Positions 52,433 through 62,390 of a DNA stretch of 64,000 nucleotides are shown piece by piece. The notes under the pieces are model-generated. The model worked only from the letters and a program-made list of their open reading frames with translations. It had not been told where the DNA came from and did no database searches. This stretch comes from Novosphingobium sp. CECT 9465. GTDB taxonomy: Bacteria > Pseudomonadota > Alphaproteobacteria > Sphingomonadales > Sphingomonadaceae. Made by a program: the position numbers and the translations under genes. Position 1 is the first letter of the stretch. Each line of letters begins with the position of its first letter. The stretch lies in assembly GCF_920987055.1 (NCBI RefSeq), contig NZ_CAKLBX010000001.1, positions 1,102,501 through 1,166,500 of the forward strand. The letters run 5' to 3'.

Positions 52433-52870
52433 ATGAAACTCGGCCGCCTCAACCACGTCGGCGTTGCCACGCCGGATATCGACGCTTCGATCGCCTTCTA
52501 CCGCGATGTGATGGGGGCTTCGGACATCACCGAACCGTTTGTGCTGGAAAGCCAGCAGGTCCGCGTCTGCTTCGTCAATACGCCGGGTGAGAATGGCACG
52601 GCGGGTACGCAGATCGAACTGATCCAGCCGACCAGCCCGGACAGCGCGGTGGGCAAATGGCTCGCCGCCAACCCTTTGGGCGGCCAGCACCACCTTTGCT
52701 ACGAAGTGCCTGATATTCACGCGGCCAAGGCGCGGTTTGAAAGCATGGGCAAGCGCGTGCTGGGCGAACCCCGCATCGGTGCACACGGCACGCTGATCTT
52801 CTTCGTTCACCCCAAGGACATGGGCGGACAACTGACCGAGATCATGGAAGTGCCCGAAGGCGGGCATTGA
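52433..52870 (+). CDS. mce: Methylmalonyl-CoA epimerase
   Basis: This 145-residue VOC-fold enzyme starts [20 protein letters not shown]. Metal-ligand positions are His8 in LNHVGVA, His in [10 protein letters not shown] and Glu in LTEIMEVPE. It converts (S)- to (R)-methylmalonyl-CoA between the carboxylase and mutase steps. Placement between thiolase and mutase fits. The ribosome-binding site is provided by the preceding repeat. Confidence 0.95.
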   Translation: MKLGRLNHVGVATPDIDASIAFYRDVMGASDITEPFVLESQQVRVCFVNTPGENGTAGTQIELIQPTSPDSAVGKWLAANPLGGQHHLCYEVPDIHAAKARFESMGKRVLGEPRIGAHGTLIFFVHPKDMGGQLTEIMEVPEGGH

Positions 52871-52875
52871 ACGTA

Positions 52876-52996
52876 AAGCCCTCGCCCCTTCAGGGGAGAG
52901 GGTGGGGAGTGGGGGCGGAACGCGCAAACCCCTCTCCAACTTCGGCCAGGCAGCAAGCTGCCAAGCCTGCGTATCCTCTCCCCGATCGGGGAGAGG
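52876..52996. repeat. Palindromic repeat between epimerase and mutase genes
   Basis: CCCTCGCCCC-TTCA-GGGGAGAGGG opens it and CCTCTCCCCGATCGGGGAG, then AGG, closes it (52975-52996, perfect 22-bp palindrome). A GAGAGGGGATGGAG run near the end lies upstream of the mutase start. Confidence 0.75.
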
Positions 52997-53013
52997 GGAT
53001 GGAGATAGAAGCG

Positions 53014-55140
53014 ATGAGCGACAAGACACTGGCAGACTGGCAGGCAGCCGCCGCAAAGGAAGTCAAGGGCAAGGATCTGACTTGGGCCACGCCGGAAGGC
53101 ATCGCCGTCAAGCCGCTCTATACCGCCGAGGACGTCACCGTTGAACCCGGTCTGCCGGGATTTGCGCCGTTTACGCGCGGTGTTCGCGCCTCGATGTATG
53201 CGGGCCGTCCGTGGACCATCCGCCAGTACGCCGGTTTCTCCACCGCCGAGGAATCCAACGCCTTCTACCGTCGCAACCTCGCAGCGGGCCAGAAAGGCCT
53301 CTCGGTCGCGTTCGACCTTGCCACCCACCGGGGTTATGATTCCGATCATCCGCGCGTAACCGGCGATGTCGGCAAGGCGGGCGTCGCCATCGACAGCGTT
53401 GAGGATATGAAGATCCTGTTCGACGGCATTCCGCTCGATCAGATGTCGGTCTCGATGACCATGAACGGCGCGGTGATCCCGATCCTGGCGTTCTTCATTG
53501 TCGCGGGCGAGGAACAGGGGGTCGATCGCAAGCTGCTTGACGGGACCATCCAGAACGACATTCTCAAGGAGTTCATGGTCCGCAACACCTATATCTACCC
53601 GCCCGAACCCTCGATGCGGATCATCTCGGACATCTTCGGCTATACCAGCCGCGAAATGCCCAAGTTCAACAGCATTTCGATTTCCGGCTATCACATGCAG
53701 GAAGCGGGCGCGACGCAGGTTCAGGAACTCGCGTTCACCATCGCTGACGGCATGGAATACGTGAAATACGGCGTGGCATCAGGCCTCGACATCGACAAGT
53801 TCGCCGGGCGCCTGTCGTTCTTCTTTGCCATCGGCATGAACTTCTTCATGGAAGTGGCCAAGCTGCGCGCCGCGCGCGTGTTGTGGCACCGCGTGATGAC
53901 CAAGCTGGGCGCGCAGGACGAACGCAGCAAGATGCTGCGCACCCACTGCCAGACTTCGGGCGTCAGCTTGCAGGAGCAAGACCCCTACAACAACGTCATC
54001 CGCACCACGATCGAGGCGATGGCCGCGATGCTGGGTGGCACGCAGTCGCTCCACACCAACGCGCTGGATGAAGCCATCGCGCTGCCGACCGACTTTTCCG
54101 CCCGCATCGCGCGCAACACGCAGATCGTGATTCAGGAAGAGACGGGCATGTGCAACGTGGTCGATCCGCTGGGCGGGTCGTACTACATCGAGAGCCTGAC
54201 GCAGGAACTGGTCGACAAGGCGTGGGAGATCATCGAACGCGTCGAGAGCGAAGGCGGCATGGCCAAGGCCGTGGCCGCTGGCTGGCCCAAGGCGATGATC
54301 GAGGAAGCCGCTGCTGGACGGCAGGCCCGCGTCGACCGTGGCGAGGACGTGATCGTCGGCGTCAACAAGTATCGTCTTGCCAGCGAAGACCTGCTCGAAA
54401 CGCTCGACATCGATAACGACAAGGTCCGTCAGGGCCAGATCGCCCGCCTCAAGTGGGTGCGCGAGAGCCGCGACGAGACCAAGTGTCGCGCTGCGCTGAA
54501 CGCCCTCACCGAAGGCGCGAAGACCGGCGGCAACCTGCTCGAACTCGCAGTCGAAGCCGCGCGTCACCGCGCCACGCTGGGCGAAATCTCCGATGCGATG
54601 GAACTGGTGTTCGGCCGCCACGGCACGTTCCCCACCCCGGTCAAGGGCGTCTATGGTTCGGCCTATGCCGGTGACAGCCGTTACAATCAGGTGGTCGAGG
54701 GCGTCGAAGCCGTCGGTCGCCGCCTCGGCCGCACCCCGCGCATGCTTGTCGCCAAGATGGGGCAGGACGGCCACGATCGCGGCGCCAATGTGATCGCTTC
54801 GGCCTTCGGCGACATGGGCTTTGACGTAACCAGCGGCCCGCTGTTCCAGACGCCTGAAGAAGCCGCCAAACTGGCGCTCGAAAAGGACGTGGACGCCATC
54901 GGCGCGTCGTCACTCGCTGCCGGGCACAAGACGCTGATCCCCGAACTGATCGGGCACCTGCGCGCGGCTGGTCGCAGCGATATCAAGGTCGTCGCAGGTG
55001 GTGTGATCCCGCCGCAGGACTACGATTTCCTGCGCGAAGCGGGGGTGCAGGGCATCTACGGTCCGGGCACCAACGTGGTGGAAGCCGCGGCTGACATGCT
55101 GCGGTTGCTTGGGCACAACATGCCGCCTTCGGACGCTTGA
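53014..55140 (+). CDS. scpA: Methylmalonyl-CoA mutase
   Basis: This 708-residue B12 enzyme starts at the ATG at 53014 ([20 protein letters not shown]); an upstream Met at 52999 is possible. The N-terminal TIM barrel has [23 protein letters not shown], the CoA-tunnel Tyr/Arg residues and [14 protein letters not shown]. The C-terminal cobalamin domain has [25 protein letters not shown] (D-x-H-x-x-G) and [10 protein letters not shown]. It converts (R)-methylmalonyl-CoA to succinyl-CoA as a one-subunit form. Confidence 0.95.
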   Translation: MSDKTLADWQAAAAKEVKGKDLTWATPEGIAVKPLYTAEDVTVEPGLPGFAPFTRGVRASMYAGRPWTIRQYAGFSTAEESNAFYRRNLAAGQKGLSVAFDLATHRGYDSDHPRVTGDVGKAGVAIDSVEDMKILFDGIPLDQMSVSMTMNGAVIPILAFFIVAGEEQGVDRKLLDGTIQNDILKEFMVRNTYIYPPEPSMRIISDIFGYTSREMPKFNSISISGYHMQEAGATQVQELAFTIADGMEYVKYGVASGLDIDKFAGRLSFFFAIGMNFFMEVAKLRAARVLWHRVMTKLGAQDERSKMLRTHCQTSGVSLQEQDPYNNVIRTTIEAMAAMLGGTQSLHTNALDEAIALPTDFSARIARNTQIVIQEETGMCNVVDPLGGSYYIESLTQELVDKAWEIIERVESEGGMAKAVAAGWPKAMIEEAAAGRQARVDRGEDVIVGVNKYRLASEDLLETLDIDNDKVRQGQIARLKWVRESRDETKCRAALNALTEGAKTGGNLLELAVEAARHRATLGEISDAMELVFGRHGTFPTPVKGVYGSAYAGDSRYNQVVEGVEAVGRRLGRTPRMLVAKMGQDGHDRGANVIASAFGDMGFDVTSGPLFQTPEEAAKLALEKDVDAIGASSLAAGHKTLIPELIGHLRAAGRSDIKVVAGGVIPPQDYDFLREAGVQGIYGPGTNVVEAAADMLRLLGHNMPPSDA

Positions 55141-55149
55141 TTTTTCAGT

Positions 55150-55172
55150 CCCTCTCCCGCTTGCGGGAGGGG
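55150..55172. repeat. Palindromic repeat between mutase and pccA genes
   Basis: CCCTCTCCCGC-TT-GCGGGAGGGG, followed by TTAGGGGTGGGC; same core as at 30943. Confidence 0.7.
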
Positions 55173-55267
55173 TTAGGGGTGGGCATTCCACCTTGCCATC
55201 ATTGACCGAAGCTTGCACGAGCAGGGCCTAGCCAGGCCTTCCTCGCAAGCAGGAGGGGAGAGCCAGA

Positions 55268-57289
55268 GTGTTCAAGAAAATCCTCATCGCCAACCGTGGC
55301 GAAATTGCTTGCCGCGTTATCAAGACCGCGCGCCGGATGGGTATCCAGACCGTCGCGGTCTATTCGGATGCCGATGCCCGCGCGCCATTTGTGCAGATGG
55401 CGGACGAAGCCGTGCATATCGGGCCTGCGCCTGCCGCGCAAAGCTACCTGATTGCGGACAAGATCATCGCGGCAGCCAAGCAGACGGGCGCGGACGCGGT
55501 CCATCCCGGCTATGGCTTCCTGTCTGAGCGCACCTCGTTCGCAGAGGCGCTGGCCGCTGAAGGCATCGCGTTTGTCGGGCCTCCGGTGAACGCGATTGCC
55601 GCGATGGGCGACAAGATCGAATCCAAGAAGCTGGCCCTGAAGGCTGGCGTCAACGTCGTGCCCGGTTTCGTCGGCGAGATCGACGATACCGAACACGCCG
55701 TACGGATTTCGGAAGAAATCGGCTATCCGGTGATGATGAAGGCATCGGCGGGCGGCGGCGGCAAGGGTATGCGCCTTGCCTATACCGAAAAGGATGTGCG
55801 CGAGGGCTTCGAAGCTACCAAGCGCGAGGGGCTGAACTCCTTCGGCGATGACCGCGTGTTCATCGAGAAGTTCATCCTTAATCCGCGCCACATCGAAATC
55901 CAGATCCTGGGCGACAAGCACGGGAACATTCTGTACCTGAACGAGCGAGAATGCTCGATCCAGCGCCGCCACCAGAAGGTGGTGGAAGAAGCGCCATCGC
56001 CCTTCGTCACACCCAAGATGCGCAAGGCGATGGGCGAACAGTGCGTCGCGCTGGCCCGCGCGGTCGGCTACTATTCGGCAGGCACGGTGGAACTGATCGT
56101 TTCGGGTGCTGACCCGACGGGCGAAAGCTTCTACTTCCTCGAAATGAACACCCGCCTGCAGGTGGAGCATCCCGTCACCGAGGCCATCACCGGCGTCGAT
56201 CTGGTCGAGCAGATGATCCGCGTTGCCTATGGCGAAAAGCTGGCCATGACGCAGGACGACGTGAAGATCGATGGCTGGGCCATCGAGAACCGCGTCTATG
56301 CCGAAGACCCCTATCGCGGCTTCCTGCCCTCGACCGGACGCCTGATCCGCTACAACCCGCCGGTCGCCGGTTGGGAAGATGACGGTGCGGAAAATGGCCG
56401 CCGCGGCATCGATGGTGTGCGCGTGGACGATGGCGTCTATGAAGGCGGCGAAGTGTCGATGTTCTACGATCCGATGATCGCCAAGCTGATCACCTGGGGC
56501 AAGACGCGCGACGAAGCGGCCGACAAGCAGATTGCCGCGCTCGACGCATTCGAGATCGAAGGGCTTGGCCACAACATCGATTTCGTCAGCGCGATCATGC
56601 AGCACCCGCGCTTCCGTTCGGGCGAATTGACCACCGGCTTTATTGCCGAGGAATACCCTGAAGGGTTCCACGGCGCGGCAACGTCCGACGAACTGAAGCA
56701 GACGCTGGCGGCGCTGGCAGGCTTCCTTGCTACCGCCCGTTCTGACCGCGCCCGCCGCGTCGATCAGCAACTGGGCGATGAACTGGACCCGCCGTACGAG
56801 TGGGCGGTGAAGATCGGCGACAGCACTTTTGCGGTCACGCTCGATGAAGATGAAGTGACGGTCGATGGTAAGGCAATCGACCTTGCGCTCGAATACACGC
56901 CGGGCGATCGCGTGGTTCATTGCGAGATCGATGACAGGCCCTTGTCGGTAAAGGTCGAACCCACCCGATCCGGTTTCAAGCTGACCACGCGCGGCGCGAT
57001 CCATGCCGTGCAGGTACTGCCGGCCCACATCGCGCCCTACACGCAGCACATGATCGAAAAGATCCCGCCCGATCTTTCGAAATTCCTGATCTGTCCGATG
57101 CCGGGGCTGCTCGTCACGCTCAATGTTGGCGTTGGCGATCCGGTGGAAGCCGGTCAGCCGCTCGCGGTTGTAGAGGCGATGAAGATGGAAAACATCCTGC
57201 GCGCCGAAAAATCAGGCAAGGTCAAGGCGGTCAACGCCAAGGCCGGCGACAGCCTGGCAGTGGACGCGATCATCCTCGAAATGGAATGA
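55268..57289 (+). CDS. pccA: Propionyl-CoA carboxylase alpha subunit (biotin carboxylase and carrier)
   Basis: This 673-residue protein starts at GTG (55268) after AGGAGGGGAG. Biotin carboxylase marks are FKKILIANRGEIACRVIKTA, the ATP-grasp motif MMKASAGGGGKGMRLA and FLEMNTRLQVEHPVTE. The C-terminal lipoyl/biotinyl domain has VVEAMKMENILRAEKSG with the biotinylated Lys. It ends DAIILEME. It works with PccB in (S)-methylmalonyl-CoA formation. Divergence of pccA from pccB within one pathway run is normal in alphaproteobacteria. Confidence 0.95.
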   Translation: MFKKILIANRGEIACRVIKTARRMGIQTVAVYSDADARAPFVQMADEAVHIGPAPAAQSYLIADKIIAAAKQTGADAVHPGYGFLSERTSFAEALAAEGIAFVGPPVNAIAAMGDKIESKKLALKAGVNVVPGFVGEIDDTEHAVRISEEIGYPVMMKASAGGGGKGMRLAYTEKDVREGFEATKREGLNSFGDDRVFIEKFILNPRHIEIQILGDKHGNILYLNERECSIQRRHQKVVEEAPSPFVTPKMRKAMGEQCVALARAVGYYSAGTVELIVSGADPTGESFYFLEMNTRLQVEHPVTEAITGVDLVEQMIRVAYGEKLAMTQDDVKIDGWAIENRVYAEDPYRGFLPSTGRLIRYNPPVAGWEDDGAENGRRGIDGVRVDDGVYEGGEVSMFYDPMIAKLITWGKTRDEAADKQIAALDAFEIEGLGHNIDFVSAIMQHPRFRSGELTTGFIAEEYPEGFHGAATSDELKQTLAALAGFLATARSDRARRVDQQLGDELDPPYEWAVKIGDSTFAVTLDEDEVTVDGKAIDLALEYTPGDRVVHCEIDDRPLSVKVEPTRSGFKLTTRGAIHAVQVLPAHIAPYTQHMIEKIPPDLSKFLICPMPGLLVTLNVGVGDPVEAGQPLAVVEAMKMENILRAEKSGKVKAVNAKAGDSLAVDAIILEME

Positions 57290-57461
57290 TGCTTGTGCCG
57301 GGGTGAACCATTGGCCCACCCCGGCCGCCACCCTTTTTATGGCCGAATGCATTTCTGCTATAGTGCATTGCCGTTCACCCGCGATAAAGCGCTGTAGTCG
57401 GAAAGTCGTCACGTTCCGGCTTGTGCCGGATTGGGCAGTTCAGAACAGACAGGGTTGGACG

Positions 57462-57854
57462 ATGGCAAAGTTTACGCGTGCAGTGGTTGTGTTGGGTGTT
57501 GCGGTTTCGGCCCTGGCAGGCGCGGCGGTGGCCGCCCCGCCCAAGGGTGACCCTGTGCTCGGCAAGAAAGTGTTCATGCGCTGTGTGGCCTGCCACACGG
57601 TAACGCCAAGCACGGCGGTGAAGATGGGTCCTAACCTTGCAGGCGTGGTGGGCCGCAAGGCAGCGGCAGCGCCCGGATTCAAATATTCGGCGGCGATGAA
57701 GAAGGCCAACCTCAAGTGGGATGATGCCACGCTCGACAAGTGGCTGACCAAGCCTTCGGCGCTCGTCCCCGGCACGTCGATGGCATTTGCGGGTGTGCCC
57801 AATCCGGCAGAGCGCGCTGCGCTGATCGCCTATATGCGCAAGCCAGTGCCCTGA
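57462..57854 (+). CDS. Class I cytochrome c
   Basis: This 130-residue protein starts MAKFTRAVVVLGVAVSALAG. A signal peptide ends near AVA-APPK. The haem site is CVACH (in MRCVACHTVT) and the sixth ligand Met lies in PGTSMAFAGV. It is a small soluble periplasmic electron carrier of the mitochondrial type. Its partner is unknown. Confidence 0.9.
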   Translation: MAKFTRAVVVLGVAVSALAGAAVAAPPKGDPVLGKKVFMRCVACHTVTPSTAVKMGPNLAGVVGRKAAAAPGFKYSAAMKKANLKWDDATLDKWLTKPSALVPGTSMAFAGVPNPAERAALIAYMRKPVP

Positions 57855-57925
57855 TCGAACCTTGATGCCTGGCGCCGCTCGGATTGACCCGCGTGGTCAG
57901 TTAGGGCGGCGCAACTCGGCATCGA

Positions 57926-58222
57926 TCAACCAAACAGACGCGCGATCCAGCCTCGTCGCCGTGGCGGCTGGGCTTCGAAGCCGGACAACTGCATCAGGTA
58001 ATTGGCCAGAAGCATCGCCTGGCTGCGCGTCATCAGCAGGTTGTGCGTATTGACGGTGCCGGGCGTCGGCTGGCCCCGGCTGGTGGATTGCACGGTCAGG
58101 TGAATGTTGCGCGCAAAAGTGCGATGTTTCCACCCGACGACTACCCCGGAAAGCTCCTGCGGCGCGTTTTGCTGCACCGTTTGCTGTGCAGCAAAGCTAT
58201 CTGTGCCATGGGCTGTCGCCAT
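57926..58222 (-). CDS. Hypothetical protein (98 aa)
   Basis: Starts MATAHGTDSFAAQQTVQQNA; GAGGAGAGGACAAG lies upstream. The centre carries GVVVGWKHRTFARNIHLTVQ and a basic C-terminal helix (MQLSGFEAQPPRRRGWIARLFG). It follows the acyl-AMP ligase gene by 72 bp on the same strand, so it may be cotranscribed. No family recognised. Confidence 0.6.
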   Translation of the reverse strand: MATAHGTDSFAAQQTVQQNAPQELSGVVVGWKHRTFARNIHLTVQSTSRGQPTPGTVNTHNLLMTRSQAMLLANYLMQLSGFEAQPPRRRGWIARLFG

Positions 58223-58294
58223 CTTGTCCTCTCCTCGTTTCTCCCATTTGGCAGAGGAACGAAAGAGAGGTTCTGCGTCAACAATATTCGCGCA

Positions 58295-60052
58295 TCATGC
58301 TGCAAGCTGATAAGGTGCGATTTCACCCGAAAGGTACTGCTTCTTGGCCTTTGCGCGGCTGAGTTTGCCCGAACTGGTGCGGGGCAGGGTGCGCGGGGGG
58401 ACAAGTTCGACCACGCAATTCATGCCGGTGATCGAGCGCACCTTGTCACGAATCTGGTCTCGCAGTTTCAGGCGCTCGACTGGATCCGACACCCGGCAAT
58501 GGACCAGCACGGCAGGCGCTTCCTCGCCGTTGTCCGTCTCGACCGAGAAGGCGGCGATATCGCCCTGATGGAAGCCGGGAAGCTGTTCCACCGCCCACTC
58601 GATATCTTGGGGCCAGTGGTTCTTGCCGTTGATGATGATCATGTCCTTGGCGCGGCCGACGATGAACAGGTAGCCCTTCTCATCGACGTAACCCATATCG
58701 CCGGTATCCAGCCAGCCATCGACCATGCATTCGGCTGTCGATTCTGGATCGCGGAAATAGGAGTGCATCACCGATGAGCCGCGGCACCAGACCTTGCCGA
58801 TGTGGTGATGCGGCAGGTCGTTGCCCTTTTCGCCACGAATCGCCAATTCCATCCCGCGCACCGGCACACCGCAGTTGACCATGGCGCGATAACGGGCCGG
58901 ACGCGAAAGGTCGCGCGGGGTGCCGGAAAGACGCTCTTCTGCCACCAGTTCCACCCGGATGCCTTCGCCCGGCGGCATGATGGTGACGCCAAGCGTTGCT
59001 TCGGCAAGGCCGTAGCTTGGCAGGAATGCATCGGCGCGGAAGCCGGCATCGGCAAAGGCATTGACGAAATTCTGCATCACGTCAGGGCGGATCATGTCAG
59101 CGCCGTTGCCAGCCACCCGCCAGCGTGAAAGATCGAAACGCTCAGCCACATTGGTCTGGCTGGAAATGCGGCGCGCGCAGATGTCGTAACCGAACGTGGG
59201 CGAATACGAGAGAGTTGTGCCCTTGTTGCGGCTGATCATGTCCAGCCATGCCAGCGGACGACGGGCGAAATCCTCGGTCTTGATGTAATCCACCGAAACG
59301 CCATTCGCGATCGGCGAGAGGAAGCAGCCGACCAGCCCCATATCGTGATACCATGGCAGCCACGATACGGCGCGATCGGGATCAGCGATGTTCATGCCGT
59401 GCGAATGCCCGGCAAGATTGGCCATCAGCGCGCGGTGCGTAACCGCAACGCCGTGCGGAAAGCGGGTCGATCCGCTGGAATACTGCAAGTAGCTTATCGC
59501 ATCGGGATCGGGCGTGGGCAGCGGAGCGTCGGCCGCTTCGGCTGCATCGAAATCGCTCCACGTCAGTCCGGCGCAGCTCTGGCGCGCAGCGGCAGCGCCC
59601 GCCATTTCACCAATCTCGTCTGGATAGATCAGCATCTTGGGGTCGGAGCTGCCGAGCTGGACGGTCAACTGATCGATGTAGTTCTCCTTGCCGCCAAAGC
59701 TGGTCGGCAAGGGTAGGGGTACAGGCCAGGCCCCGGCATACATTGCGCCGCAGAACAGGGCGGCAAATTCCGGGCCGGTTTCAGCCACCAGCGCCACACG
59801 GTCCGCCGGGCCGACGCCCAGCGCGATCAGCTTGCGCGCGGCGACGAGCGCATCGGTACGCAACCGGGCATAAGGATAGACGTGCGCAAGGTTCCCGCGC
59901 GGATCGTGGAAGTTGAAGCCCAGTACGCCTTTTGCGGCATAATCGAGCGCATCGCAGAACGTACCGAAGTCCGCATATCGGCGTGGCTGCACGTCGATAT
60001 TGGGTGTGGGAACGAGTATCGCCTGTTCAGCGACGGCGTCCAAAACGGTCAT
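58295..60052 (-). CDS. Fatty acyl-AMP ligase
   Basis: This 585-residue adenylate-forming enzyme starts MTVLDAVAEQAILVPTPNID. Motifs are YLQYSSGSTRFPHGVAVTH (P-loop), GLAEATLGVTI, MVDGWLDTGDMGYVDEKGYLFIVGR and GKNHWPQDIEWAVEQLPG, with the SSGKLSRAKAKKQYL C-terminal Lys. The pattern fits the FAAL branch, which loads acyl-AMP onto a carrier protein rather than CoA. In sphingomonads such ligases supply acyl chains for lipid or natural-product synthesis. No partner gene lies nearby. Confidence 0.85.
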   Translation of the reverse strand: MTVLDAVAEQAILVPTPNIDVQPRRYADFGTFCDALDYAAKGVLGFNFHDPRGNLAHVYPYARLRTDALVAARKLIALGVGPADRVALVAETGPEFAALFCGAMYAGAWPVPLPLPTSFGGKENYIDQLTVQLGSSDPKMLIYPDEIGEMAGAAAARQSCAGLTWSDFDAAEAADAPLPTPDPDAISYLQYSSGSTRFPHGVAVTHRALMANLAGHSHGMNIADPDRAVSWLPWYHDMGLVGCFLSPIANGVSVDYIKTEDFARRPLAWLDMISRNKGTTLSYSPTFGYDICARRISSQTNVAERFDLSRWRVAGNGADMIRPDVMQNFVNAFADAGFRADAFLPSYGLAEATLGVTIMPPGEGIRVELVAEERLSGTPRDLSRPARYRAMVNCGVPVRGMELAIRGEKGNDLPHHHIGKVWCRGSSVMHSYFRDPESTAECMVDGWLDTGDMGYVDEKGYLFIVGRAKDMIIINGKNHWPQDIEWAVEQLPGFHQGDIAAFSVETDNGEEAPAVLVHCRVSDPVERLKLRDQIRDKVRSITGMNCVVELVPPRTLPRTSSGKLSRAKAKKQYLSGEIAPYQLAA

Positions 60053-60199
60053 GCGATTCCCCGATGTTTTCTTCTATCGTCCGGCAGGCCCAATCCAGGC
60101 CCGCAGGTGAATGGCCCATGACTGCTCCGCGACGGTAAAACAACAACGTCGCGGTACGGACGTTCTCATTTAGCGCGGACTGTGGCACGAATGTGGCGA

Positions 60200-60772
60200 A
60201 TGGCTCGCAAATCCCCTTATAATCCGGCAACCCGCCGTGAACCACGCGTGCCCAAGCCGCTCGATCCAGCGCGAATGGAGGAAATGGCGCTGGCTTATGT
60301 CGCGCGCTTTGCCACCAGCGCGGGCAAATTGGGCGATTATCTGCGCCGCAAATTGCGCGAACGCGGCTGGGAAGGGGAGAGCGGCCCGGATATTCCGGCG
60401 CTGGTCGCGCGGTTCGTGGAAATCGGCTATGTCGACGATGCCACATTTGCCCGCGCCAAGGCGCAAGGCCTGTTGCGGCGCGGCTATGGTTCGCGGCGGA
60501 TCGATCAGGCACTGGGCGCTGCGGGCATTGCCGAGCCATTGCGCGAGGAATCGCGCGGGAACGAAGCCGAGCGCCGCCGCGCGGCTCTGGTCATGGCGCG
60601 CAAGCGGCGCTTCGGCCCGTTCGGATTGGCTGCCACCACGGATCGGGCATTGCGCGAAAAGCAGGTCGCCGCCATGTTGCGCGCAGGCCATCCGCTTGAT
60701 CATGCGCGGGCGGTGGTGAATGCCGATTCCGAACTGGTACTGGAAGAATGGGTCGATGAAGCAACCGATTAG
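60200..60772 (+). CDS. recX: RecX family regulatory protein
   Basis: This 190-residue protein starts MARKSPYNPATRREPRVPKP; upstream starts at 60182 (GTG) and 60191 are possible. Helical repeats (ALAYVARFATSAGKLGDYLRRKLRERGW, then GYVDDATFARAKAQGLLRRGYGSRRIDQALGAAGI) match the RecX family, which modulates RecA. The stop overlaps the DUF192 gene by 17 bp. Confidence 0.85.
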   Translation: MARKSPYNPATRREPRVPKPLDPARMEEMALAYVARFATSAGKLGDYLRRKLRERGWEGESGPDIPALVARFVEIGYVDDATFARAKAQGLLRRGYGSRRIDQALGAAGIAEPLREESRGNEAERRRAALVMARKRRFGPFGLAATTDRALREKQVAAMLRAGHPLDHARAVVNADSELVLEEWVDEATD

Positions 60773-61253
60773 ATTGACGGCTTTCGCGGCGCTGGCGCTG
60801 ATTGCGGGATGTTCGCCCGGTGCGGCCGATGCCGGAGCGCGGACGGCGCAGGAAAGCGTTGCGCCCGCGGTCCATCCGGTGTCCGGTCTGCCGATTGCGC
60901 CGGTTACGGTGACGAGCGGGACGCAGAAGCGCGTGTTCCGGTCGGAAGTCGCCCGGACGGCGCCTGAACAGGCAAAGGGCTTGATGTTCCGCACCGTGCT
61001 TGGCGATGACGAGGCGATGATCTTTTTGCGCAATCCGCCTGATCGCGCGGCGTTCTGGATGCGCAACACCGTGATCCCGCTCGACATCGTGTTCATCGGG
61101 CTGGATCGCAGGATCATGAACATCGCCGCCAATGCCGTGCCTTACGATGAAACGCCGCTCCCGGCGGCGGGGCCGACGCTCGCGGTTTTCGAGATCAATG
61201 GCGGCCTTGCGGCAAGGCTGGGGATCAAGCCGGGCGATCGGGTCGACTGGTGA
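60756..61253 (+). CDS. DUF192 lipoprotein
   Basis: This 165-residue protein starts MKQPIRLTAFAALALIAGCSPGAADAG, with lipobox LIAGC. The DUF192 core reads GLMFRTVLGDDEAMIFLRNP and FWMRNTVIPLDIVFIGLDRRI (the usual G-L-M-x-R and F-W-M-x-x-T motifs). Overlaps recX and precedes the NDUFA12 gene. DUF192 function is unknown; it lies in the envelope by the lipobox. Confidence 0.9.
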   Translation: MKQPIRLTAFAALALIAGCSPGAADAGARTAQESVAPAVHPVSGLPIAPVTVTSGTQKRVFRSEVARTAPEQAKGLMFRTVLGDDEAMIFLRNPPDRAAFWMRNTVIPLDIVFIGLDRRIMNIAANAVPYDETPLPAAGPTLAVFEINGGLAARLGIKPGDRVDW

Positions 61254-61326
61254 ACGCAAAAGGCATGTGGTCAAGCACATCTACGCGCTTGCCTGCACCC
61301 CCTTCGAAAGGCTAAGCGCGAGCATC

Positions 61327-61740
61327 ATGAGCATCCTCGGCAAGATATTCACCTGGTGGAACGGCGCGACCGTGACCACCATGCTCGACAGCGCGCTCAA
61401 GGGCGAGCAGGTCGGCACTGACGCGCAGGGCAACACATATCACCGTGCGAAAAAGCCCTATCCCAAGGGGCACCCCTTTGCCGGACGTGAACGCCGCTGG
61501 GTGATCTACAACGGCGCGAACGATGCCAGCCGGGTTCCGGCGGAATGGCACGGCTGGCTGCATGGCAGCTTTGACGGCGTACCTGAAAGCAACCTGCCGC
61601 CGGCGCGCATCTGGGAAGTGGACTACACCCCAAATGCCACGGGCACGGCAGCAGCCTACCGTCCGCAGGGCGCGCTCGAACGGGGGGGCAAGCGCGCCGC
61701 CGCTACGGGCGATTACGAAGCCTGGTCGCCGGAAGCCTGA
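61327..61740 (+). CDS. NADH:ubiquinone oxidoreductase NDUFA12-type subunit
   Basis: This 137-residue protein starts MSILGKIFTWWNGATVTTM. Blocks RRWVIYNGANDASRVPAEWHGWLHG and YRPQGALERGGKR define the NDUFA12/B17.2 complex I accessory family found in alphaproteobacteria and mitochondria. TGATG couples it to the DUF2155 gene. It sits on the peripheral arm of complex I. Confidence 0.95.
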   Translation: MSILGKIFTWWNGATVTTMLDSALKGEQVGTDAQGNTYHRAKKPYPKGHPFAGRERRWVIYNGANDASRVPAEWHGWLHGSFDGVPESNLPPARIWEVDYTPNATGTAAAYRPQGALERGGKRAAATGDYEAWSPEA

Positions 61741-62390
61741 TGCCACCTGTCGCATCGTCGGCAATGCGCTCGCTCGCCATGGCGGGTTTGCTCGCGCTTG
61801 CCGGGTGTGGCGAAAAGGAAGCGCCGCCTCCACCCGAAGCGACCGAAACCGGTGCGGCGCTTGCCACGGCATCGGGCGCAGTCGTCGAAAGCGAATTCGG
61901 TACGCCGATCAAGGATCGGGTTGCCACAATCGGCCTGCTGAACAAGCGCAACAACATCACGCAGGACATCGTCCTGAAAAGCGGCGAATCACGCCGTATC
62001 GGCAATGCGATCGTCAAGCTGGCGACGTGCGAGAAGACCGCACCGTGGGAAAATCCACCGGAAACCGGCGCATTCGTCCAGCTGTTCGTGCAGGAGCGCG
62101 CCACCACGGATGAACCGTTGGCCTGGCGCAAGGCGTTTTCGGGCTGGCTGTTCCGCAATGCGCCGTCGCTCAACGTCGTCGAGCATCCCGTCTATGACGT
62201 GTGGGTGAAAGATTGCGCGATGACGTTTCCTGGCGAAGATGCGCCAAAAGCGGAAGAGCGCAGCGCCGCGAAACCCGCAGGCAGCCCCAGTGGAGCGCCC
62301 AATGGAGCCGCCGCTCCGGCGCCCGTCGCCAGCCCATCACCCAGTTCTTCGGCCAGTGCCAGGGCAACGGCGGATTCTCCCGGCGAATAG
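61740..62390 (+). CDS. DUF2155 lipoprotein with Pro/Ala/Ser-rich tail
   Basis: This 216-residue protein has a lipobox (LALAGCGEK) after a short signal. The DUF2155 domain shows [20 protein letters not shown] and [23 protein letters not shown]. The last 40 residues are low-complexity Pro/Ala/Ser. The final 199 bp are antisense to the C-terminal part of the Aat gene. A NDUFA12-DUF2155-Aat order is usual in sphingomonads, from memory. Confidence 0.85.
   Translation: MPPVASSAMRSLAMAGLLALAGCGEKEAPPPPEATETGAALATASGAVVESEFGTPIKDRVATIGLLNKRNNITQDIVLKSGESRRIGNAIVKLATCEKTAPWENPPETGAFVQLFVQERATTDEPLAWRKAFSGWLFRNAPSLNVVEHPVYDVWVKDCAMTFPGEDAPKAEERSAAKPAGSPSGAPNGAAAPAPVASPSPSSSASARATADSPGE

Noticed and set aside
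55199..57049. 616-codon open frame on the minus strand
   Set aside because: It is the complement of pccA, which has full biotin carboxylase motifs. No recognisable domain on the opposite strand.
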